Below are positions 12,978-17,279 of a stretch of 17,279 bases of DNA, one piece after another. Under the pieces are notes generated by a model that saw only the letters and a list, made by a program, of their open reading frames with translations, ran no database searches and was not told the origin of the DNA. The number at the start of each line of letters is the position of its first letter. The first letter of the stretch is position 1. Source of the stretch: Avoscillospira sp045589035 (lineage in GTDB: Bacteria > Bacillota > Clostridia > Oscillospirales > Oscillospiraceae); NCBI GenBank assembly GCA_045589035.1, contig JAZNFJ010000025.1, positions 1 through 17,279 of the forward strand. The letters run 5' to 3'. The position numbers and the translations under genes are program-made.

Positions 12978-14366
12978 TTAAGAAACCTTATGACCGCGGT
13001 CGCAGATGACCTTGATCACATCGTCCACATGCTTCTGGCAGGTTTCCTTATCGGGAGCTTCCACCATCACACGGATCACAGGCTCTGTGCCGGACTCACG
13101 GACGAGGATACGGCCGCTTTCGCCCAATTCCTTGGCAACTGCATCCACAGCAGCCTGAACTTCGGGATCCTGACGGGCTTCCAGCTTATCCTTGACGCGA
13201 ACATTGACCAGCACCTGGGGATAGATGGTCAGATCGGCAGCCAGTTCGCCGAGGGTCTTCTTCTTGGAGAGCATAACTTCCATCATCTTCAGACTGGTGA
13301 GAATGCCGTCACCGGTAGAGGCATACTTGGAGAAGATGATATGACCGGACTGCTCACCGCCCAGACGGCAGCCGTTCTGGCTCATGTACTCATAAACGTA
13401 CTTATCGCCCACAGCGGTCTTGGCATAGCCGATGCCGCAGGCATCAAAAGCCTTATACAGGCCGAAGTTGGACATGACCGTGGTGACAACGGTGTTGCTC
13501 AGCAGCTTATCCCGATCCTTCATGTACTTGCCGTAGATGTACAGGATATGGTCGCCATTGATCACATTGCCGTTTTCATCCACACACAGGCAACGGTCAG
13601 CATCGCCGTCGTAGGCAAAGCCCACATCCAGTCCCTGCTCCACCACCAGCTTCTGCAGACCCTCAATGTGGGTGGAACCGGCATCGAGGTTGATGTTGGT
13701 GCCGTTGGGATCGGCATTGATCACATAGGTCTTGGCGCCCAGCGCATCAAAAACGGACTTGGCAATGTTCCATGCGCTGCCGTTGGCACAGTCCAGACCG
13801 ACCTTCTTGCCCTTAAAGGAATGGACACCCAGAGAGATCAGATAGCCGATGTAGCGATTACGGCCGGACACATAGTCCACAGTACGGCCAATATGTTCCC
13901 GATGGGCATAGGGCACATCTTCCCACTTCTGGCCGAAGACTTCCAGTTTGCCGTCCAGATAATCTTCGATGAGGGCGATGGTGTCTTCATCCATCTTTTC
14001 GCCATGGCCGTTGATCAGCTTGATGCCGTTGTCATAGAAGGGGTTGTGGCTGGCGGAGATCATGATGCCGCAGTCGAAACTGTCCACCCGTGCCACATAG
14101 GCAACGGAGGGCGTGGTAGTGACATGGAGCATGTAGGCATCTGCACCGGAGGCAACCAGGCCACCGATCAGACAATACTCAAACATATAGCTGGAGCGAC
14201 GGGTGTCCTTACCGATGACGATGCGGGCAGGACCTTCTTCACCGGCCTGACGGCGGAGTTCGCCATAGTACCAGCCCAGGAAACGACCGACCCGATAAGC
14301 ATGGTCAGCAGTCAAATTACAGTTGGCTTCGCCGCGGAAACCATCTGTGCCGAAATATTTACCCAT
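12978..14366 (-). CDS. glmM: Phosphoglucosamine mutase
   Basis: GlmM converts glucosamine-6-phosphate to glucosamine-1-phosphate, an essential cytoplasmic step to UDP-GlcNAc and peptidoglycan. The 462-residue protein shows all four phosphohexomutase landmarks. The catalytic phosphoserine is Ser106 in MISASHNP. The magnesium loop DGDADR is at 253-258. The sugar loop GGEQSGH is at 336-342. The phosphate-binding RESGTEP is at 423-429. The N-terminus MGKYFGTDGFRGEAN is diagnostic for GlmM over phosphomannomutases. The ATG at 14366 has AAGGAGAG eight bases upstream. A good sigma-A promoter lies about 70 bases before it. It is divergent from the phospholipid operon. Confidence 0.96.
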   Translation of the reverse strand: MGKYFGTDGFRGEANCNLTADHAYRVGRFLGWYYGELRRQAGEEGPARIVIGKDTRRSSYMFEYCLIGGLVASGADAYMLHVTTTPSVAYVARVDSFDCGIMISASHNPFYDNGIKLINGHGEKMDEDTIALIEDYLDGKLEVFGQKWEDVPYAHREHIGRTVDYVSGRNRYIGYLISLGVHSFKGKKVGLDCANGSAWNIAKSVFDALGAKTYVINADPNGTNINLDAGSTHIEGLQKLVVEQGLDVGFAYDGDADRCLCVDENGNVINGDHILYIYGKYMKDRDKLLSNTVVTTVMSNFGLYKAFDACGIGYAKTAVGDKYVYEYMSQNGCRLGGEQSGHIIFSKYASTGDGILTSLKMMEVMLSKKKTLGELAADLTIYPQVLVNVRVKDKLEARQDPEVQAAVDAVAKELGESGRILVRESGTEPVIRVMVEAPDKETCQKHVDDVIKVICDRGHKVS

Positions 14367-14437
14367 AATTTTTCTCTCCTTACTTCAAATCCGAGAAAAC
14401 ACACAGACACATCTTTCCAGTCTGTTTTAACTAAGAT

Positions 14438-14466
14438 ATTATACTGCCTATATGATCTTTTTTCAA
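14438..14466 (-). promoter_or_regulatory. Sigma-A promoter of glmM
   Basis: Read on the minus strand, the -35 is TTGAAA (14461-14466), the spacer is 17 bases and the -10 is a perfect TATAAT (14438-14443). The start would be near 14431, giving a leader of about 65 bases. Confidence 0.85.
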
Positions 14467-14487
14467 CTAAAATTTAAAAAAGTACTG

Positions 14488-14516
14488 TTGAAATCTACCA
14501 GAAGTTGCGGTACAAT
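14488..14516 (+). promoter_or_regulatory. Sigma-A promoter of the envelope lipid operon
   Basis: The -35 is TTGAAA (14488-14493) and the -10 is TACAAT (14511-14516), 17 bases apart. The predicted start is near 14523, about 25 bases before the GTG. Only 21 bases separate this -35 from that of the divergent glmM promoter. Confidence 0.85.
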
Positions 14517-14548
14517 AGATCATGAACTACTATACATAGGAGGTAACG

Positions 14549-15712
14549 GTGATTATGCAGGAACTTCGCCGCCATAAGCGGGTATTCGCTTTTCTGCTGC
14601 CCTTTATTGCTTTGTTTACCAAATGGAAATTCCGTTTTACATATGACAGTCTGAAAGATGTGGAAGGTCCTTACCTGCTTCTGCCCAACCACAATCTGGA
14701 ACTGGATCCCATGATCGTTGGTGTTGCCGCATCAAAGCACCTGTACTTCGTTGCCAGTGAGCACCTGTCCAGAAAGGGCTTTGTCACGAAACTTCTCAAC
14801 TATTTTCTCAAGCCCATCTACCATCAGAAAGGCAGAGCCGGTGCCCATACCGTAAAGGAAATTCTCAAAACCCTCCGCTCCGGTACCAGTGTGTGCCTGT
14901 TCCCCGAGGGCAACCGTTCTTTTAACGGACAAACGCTTTCCATCCCTCCCGCAACAGGTAAAATGGCAAAGAAAAGCGGTGCAAAGCTGGTCACCTATCG
15001 GTTTGAAGGTCACTATCTGACCCAGCCCAGATGGGCCACCACTCTGCGCAGAGGCAAACTCCGCGGTCGTTTGGTTCATGTCTATACCCCCGAAGAATTG
15101 CAGTCCATGACCGATGCGCAGGTCAACGAAGCCATCGTCCGCGACCTCTGGGAAGATGCCTACGAAACCCAGAAGGAGCAGATGATTCCCTTCAAAGGCA
15201 AGCATCTGGCATTGGGTATGGAATCCACCGTCTTTGCCTGCCCTGCCTGCAAGCAGATCGGCACTTTGAAGACCGACGACAATGCCCTGTTCTGCACTTG
15301 CGGTTTCCATGCAGATTTCGATGCCTACGGCTATCTGACCGACAAAAACGGACAGAAAATGACCATCATCCAGTTGGATGAAGCCCAGAAAAAGCTGCTG
15401 GAAGAACTGGCAGCTGCTCCCACCGAAGCCCCCCTGTTCTCCGATGAAGTGCTGCTGCAACAGATCGGTGATAATCATGAACTGCTCGCTGAAACCAAAG
15501 GCGGATTGATGGCTTGCAAGGACAAACTGATCCTCTGCGGGCAGGAGATCCCCTATACCGATGTTTTGGGCATGTCCATCTACTCCAGAAACGTTCTGGT
15601 GCTGCATACCCTCTCCGACGGCAAGCACTACGAGATCCGAGGCGATCTCAGCTTCTCTGCTCTGAAGTATCTCTACCTCTACGAAATTGCAAAGAAGGAA
15701 GTCGTTTCATGA
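14549..15712 (+). CDS. PlsC-like 1-acylglycerol-3-phosphate acyltransferase with a C-terminal zinc ribbon
   Basis: The N-terminal half is a membrane-associated acyltransferase of the PlsC superfamily, expected to acylate lysophosphatidic acid on the way to phosphatidic acid. The HX4D catalytic pair is His48 and Asp53 (NHNLELD), and FPEGNRS (118-124) is the glycerol-phosphate site. A hydrophobic stretch at about 11-25 probably anchors it. Beyond residue 225 is an unusual extension: a zinc ribbon with Cys231, Cys234, Cys249 and Cys251, then ~135 residues with strand-like patterns (CGQEIPYTDVLGMSIYSRNVLVLHT). Typical PlsC proteins stop near 240 residues; this one has 387. AGGAGG ends five bases before the GTG at 14549; an ATG at 14555 is also possible. 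It overlaps pssA by four bases, which suits a phospholipid role. The exact acyl acceptor is not proven. Confidence 0.83.
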   Translation: MIMQELRRHKRVFAFLLPFIALFTKWKFRFTYDSLKDVEGPYLLLPNHNLELDPMIVGVAASKHLYFVASEHLSRKGFVTKLLNYFLKPIYHQKGRAGAHTVKEILKTLRSGTSVCLFPEGNRSFNGQTLSIPPATGKMAKKSGAKLVTYRFEGHYLTQPRWATTLRRGKLRGRLVHVYTPEELQSMTDAQVNEAIVRDLWEDAYETQKEQMIPFKGKHLALGMESTVFACPACKQIGTLKTDDNALFCTCGFHADFDAYGYLTDKNGQKMTIIQLDEAQKKLLEELAAAPTEAPLFSDEVLLQQIGDNHELLAETKGGLMACKDKLILCGQEIPYTDVLGMSIYSRNVLVLHTLSDGKHYEIRGDLSFSALKYLYLYEIAKKEVVS

Positions 15713-16338
15713 AACATCTCATCGGTTTCTATGATTACACGGTCATTCTGACCTACCTCAGCCTGTTCTCTGCCATTATCGGCATGGTGCAGACCTCCCG
15801 CGGACACTTTACCGCTGCCGTTCTTTGTATCATGCTCTCCGGTTTTCTCGATGCTTTTGACGGTCCTGTGGCACGCACCAAGAAAAACCGTACCGACGAC
15901 GAAAAGAGCTTCGGCATTCAACTGGATTCCCTCTGCGACATTGTCAGCTTTGGCGTTGTGCCCGCATTTCTCTGCTATAACTTAGGCGCAGACGGTTTCC
16001 TGGGCAGTATCTTGATCTTACTCTATACCCTTTGTGCATTGATCCGGCTGGCATTTTTCAATGTACTGGAGGCCAAGCGGCAGAAGAATGAAGGCGGCTG
16101 CAACAAGATCTACCACGGTCTGCCTGTAACCACCATTGCCATTATTTTGCCCATCGTCTATGTTCTGAAATTCGCCATGGGGAGCCATGGCTTTGAGATC
16201 GTTCTCCACACAATGCTGGCACTTGTCAGCCTTCTGTTCGTTTTGGACATTCAAGTCCGTAAGCCCGATTGGAGCCGGCTGTTCCACAAGAGAACCGCTT
16301 GCTCCCCCGAAGAGAGAGAATATGAAACTGTTTCTTAA
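15709..16338 (+). CDS. pssA: CDP-diacylglycerol--serine O-phosphatidyltransferase
   Basis: This membrane enzyme of the CDP-alcohol phosphatidyltransferase family would make phosphatidylserine from CDP-diacylglycerol and serine. Of its 209 residues, 48-77 carry the family motif: DAFDGPVAR, a linker, then GIQLDSLCD, with all catalytic aspartates present (48, 51, 73, 77). The gap between AR and G is 12 residues instead of the usual 8-9. The text after it, IVSFGVVPAFL, is typical of PssA rather than PgsA. Several hydrophobic segments follow. The ATG overlaps the acyltransferase stop (ATGA) and has AAGGAAG upstream. The end overlaps the next gene by 17 bases, so the three genes form one coupled unit. 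Another head group cannot be excluded from sequence alone. Confidence 0.87.
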   Translation: MKHLIGFYDYTVILTYLSLFSAIIGMVQTSRGHFTAAVLCIMLSGFLDAFDGPVARTKKNRTDDEKSFGIQLDSLCDIVSFGVVPAFLCYNLGADGFLGSILILLYTLCALIRLAFFNVLEAKRQKNEGGCNKIYHGLPVTTIAIILPIVYVLKFAMGSHGFEIVLHTMLALVSLLFVLDIQVRKPDWSRLFHKRTACSPEEREYETVS

Positions 16339-17137
16339 GAGTATCATTGTAGGTCTTGGCGGTATTTCCCCGGGACTCAGCGGCAGTGTGCTGATGATCA
16401 TTTTCGGCATCTATCAGGATGCGCTGGATGCCATCGGTACCCTGTTCTGGGATTTTAAGCGGAAAATCCGTTTTCTGATGCCCATGGCTGCAGGTATCAT
16501 CGTAGGACTTTTCCTGTTCAGCAAGGTATTGAATTTCTTCCTGACCCATTATGAGATGCAGACCCGCTTCACCTTCCTTGGTCTGATTATCGGTACCATC
16601 CCCCTGTTCTACCGGGAAATGCGGAGAAAGGGATTTTCCTGGAAGTACATTCCTGTGATCGTGGCGGCATTTGTGGCTGGCATTCTGCTGTTCACGCTGA
16701 ACCGCGATCCCTTCCCCCAGATTACCGACCCCAATCTGCTGCAGAAGATCGCCATGGGTGTTGCCGTTGCGGCTTCCGCCATCGTTCCCGGTGCAGACTC
16801 CGTGGTCATCCTGTCCACCATGGGACTTTATGAGTTGTACTTATCCGTCATGGCCGCGCCGGTTGCTAATCTTTCCATTCTGCTTCCCATGATCATCGGT
16901 GTGGCAGCAGGCGGTATCGGTGTGTCGTTTATTATGACCCGGTTGTTCAAGTTCTGCTACACGGCAACTTATTCCGTCATTTTTGGCTTGTTTATTGCCA
17001 TGATCCCCAACATTCTCAACGAAAGCTGTCAGCTTGCCATGAATGGACAAAGCATCGTCAGTCTGGTGCTGATGGTAGGCGGTTTCTTTCTCTCCCTGTA
17101 TATGGGCAGAGTCAAAAAAGAACCGGAAGAAGCTTGA
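16322..17137 (+). CDS. DUF368 membrane protein, PopT-type polyprenyl-phosphate translocase
   Basis: DUF368 (PopT) proteins were recently linked to returning undecaprenyl phosphate, the carrier for cell-wall precursors, across the membrane. The 271-residue protein is mostly hydrophobic, with about eight membrane stretches. It has the family's two pseudo-repeats: GGISPGLSGSVLMIIFGIYQ at 13-32 and ASAIVPGADSVVILSTMGLYE at 151-171. The second repeat reads PGADS where many members have PGISGS. The ATG at 16322 is taken because it starts with the normal MKLFLKSIIVG and follows GAGAGA; the frame runs further upstream into pssA without family similarity. It is the last gene of the operon and ends at a GC-rich terminator. 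Family assignment is firm; function is by homology. Confidence 0.82.
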   Translation: MKLFLKSIIVGLGGISPGLSGSVLMIIFGIYQDALDAIGTLFWDFKRKIRFLMPMAAGIIVGLFLFSKVLNFFLTHYEMQTRFTFLGLIIGTIPLFYREMRRKGFSWKYIPVIVAAFVAGILLFTLNRDPFPQITDPNLLQKIAMGVAVAASAIVPGADSVVILSTMGLYELYLSVMAAPVANLSILLPMIIGVAAGGIGVSFIMTRLFKFCYTATYSVIFGLFIAMIPNILNESCQLAMNGQSIVSLVLMVGGFFLSLYMGRVKKEPEEA

Positions 17138-17140
17138 TAA

Positions 17141-17279
17141 AATAAATATCCCCCCGCATAGCGGGGGGTATTTCATTTTCGGGCATAGCCCTAATATTAC
17201 TGGCAGCGCATAAATGCGCTTTTGGTTGGCCTGCCAGCCACGCACAGGATTACTTGCTACCCGTAAACGGGTCTCTTGG
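17141..17279 (-). ncRNA. 3' part of a candidate structured non-coding RNA (possibly raiA-type)
   Basis: No protein frame explains this edge sequence, yet it is dense in paired elements. Read on the minus strand, the order is: ACCCG-TTTA-CGGGT; an unpaired stretch with GCAAGTAATCCTGTGCGTGG; CTGGC pairing with a later GCCAG and enclosing the hairpin AGCGCAT-TT-ATGCGCT; then GGGC-TAT-GCCC; and last the GC-rich terminator. The minus strand is preferred because that terminator then sits at the RNA's end; on the plus strand no promoter lies between it and the first hairpin. The overall look reminds me of the raiA RNA of Firmicutes, but that name is from memory and unverified. The 5' part is beyond the window. 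Confidence 0.5.
17144..17180. terminator. GC-rich bidirectional terminator
   Basis: CCCCCCGC (17150-17157) pairs with GCGGGGGG (17161-17168) around ATA, extended by A/T pairs with one bulge. On the plus strand TATTTCATTTTC follows and ends the lipid operon. On the minus strand ATATTTATTTTAT follows and would end the RNA that reads in from the right. Confidence 0.85.

Noticed and set aside
12801..14477. Plus-strand open frame of 558 codons opposite glmM
   Set aside because: It lies wholly over tspO and glmM, has no ribosome site, and its His- and Gly-rich translation resembles no family. It is a shadow of codon use in glmM.
14732..15628. Minus-strand open frame of 298 codons opposite the acyltransferase
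   Set aside because: It is opposite a gene with clear catalytic motifs, has no ribosome site and its product matches nothing.
17181..17279. tRNA, tmRNA or RNase P RNA at the right edge
   Set aside because: I find no tRNA-like acceptor with a CCA end and no RNase P core such as GAAAGUCC; the hairpin pattern does not match these.
1..17279. CRISPR arrays, insertion sequences or prophage remnants
   Set aside because: No regularly spaced repeats, transposase or integrase frames, or flanking terminal repeats were seen.

Overview
This window is a stretch of chromosome from a Firmicute. It most resembles the Clostridia, probably the Oscillospiraceae or a related gut lineage. The evidence is Gram-positive-type Shine-Dalgarno sites, sigma-A-type promoters, a clostridial-type ethanolamine (eut) gene set that includes a small eut protein I know only from non-proteobacterial loci, and moderately GC-rich coding sequence. 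The genus assignment is inference. No phage, transposon, CRISPR, tRNA or rRNA gene was seen, and no gap between genes exceeds 200 bases.

Layout, left to right. (1) Bases 1-1137, plus strand: the 3' part of an acetate kinase-family gene whose first ~20 codons lie outside the window. A bidirectional hairpin terminator follows. (2) Bases 1159-11331, minus strand: one tightly packed 12-gene operon for ethanolamine catabolism in a bacterial microcompartment. In transcription order it is eutG-like alcohol dehydrogenase, eutA, eutB, eutC, eutL, eutE, eutM, eutT-like adenosyltransferase, pduL-type phosphotransacylase, a small conserved eut protein, eutN and eutH. Most junctions overlap or are within a few bases, so translational coupling is likely. 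(3) Bases 11457-12392, plus strand: a zinc-ribbon protein with a CFI-box-like segment, divergent from the eut operon and sharing a 125-bp regulatory interval with it. (4) Bases 12432-14366, minus strand: tspO and glmM. (5) Bases 14549-17137, plus strand: a three-gene envelope lipid operon with an acyltransferase carrying a C-terminal zinc ribbon, phosphatidylserine synthase, and a DUF368 (PopT-type) polyprenyl-phosphate translocase. (6) Bases 17138-17279: a GC-rich terminator followed by a run of nested hairpins. This looks like the 3' end of a structured non-coding RNA on the minus strand that continues past the window.

How the eut genes work together. EutH brings in ethanolamine. The EutT-like enzyme supplies adenosylcobalamin. 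EutBC splits ethanolamine to acetaldehyde and ammonia, and EutA reactivates it. EutE turns acetaldehyde into acetyl-CoA with NADH, the EutG-like dehydrogenase reduces acetaldehyde to ethanol and regenerates NAD+, and PduL converts acetyl-CoA to acetyl phosphate and recycles CoA. EutL, EutM and EutN are the only shell proteins seen. The convergent acetate kinase homologue would be the natural step to ATP and acetate, but three normally conserved active-site positions are changed.

Not seen in the window: eutS, eutP, eutQ, eutK, and the EutV/EutW two-component antitermination regulators. The most interesting leads are the structured RNA at the right edge, the altered acetate kinase, the EutT lacking the Fe/Cys motif, and the shared control region between the eut operon and the CFI-box gene.
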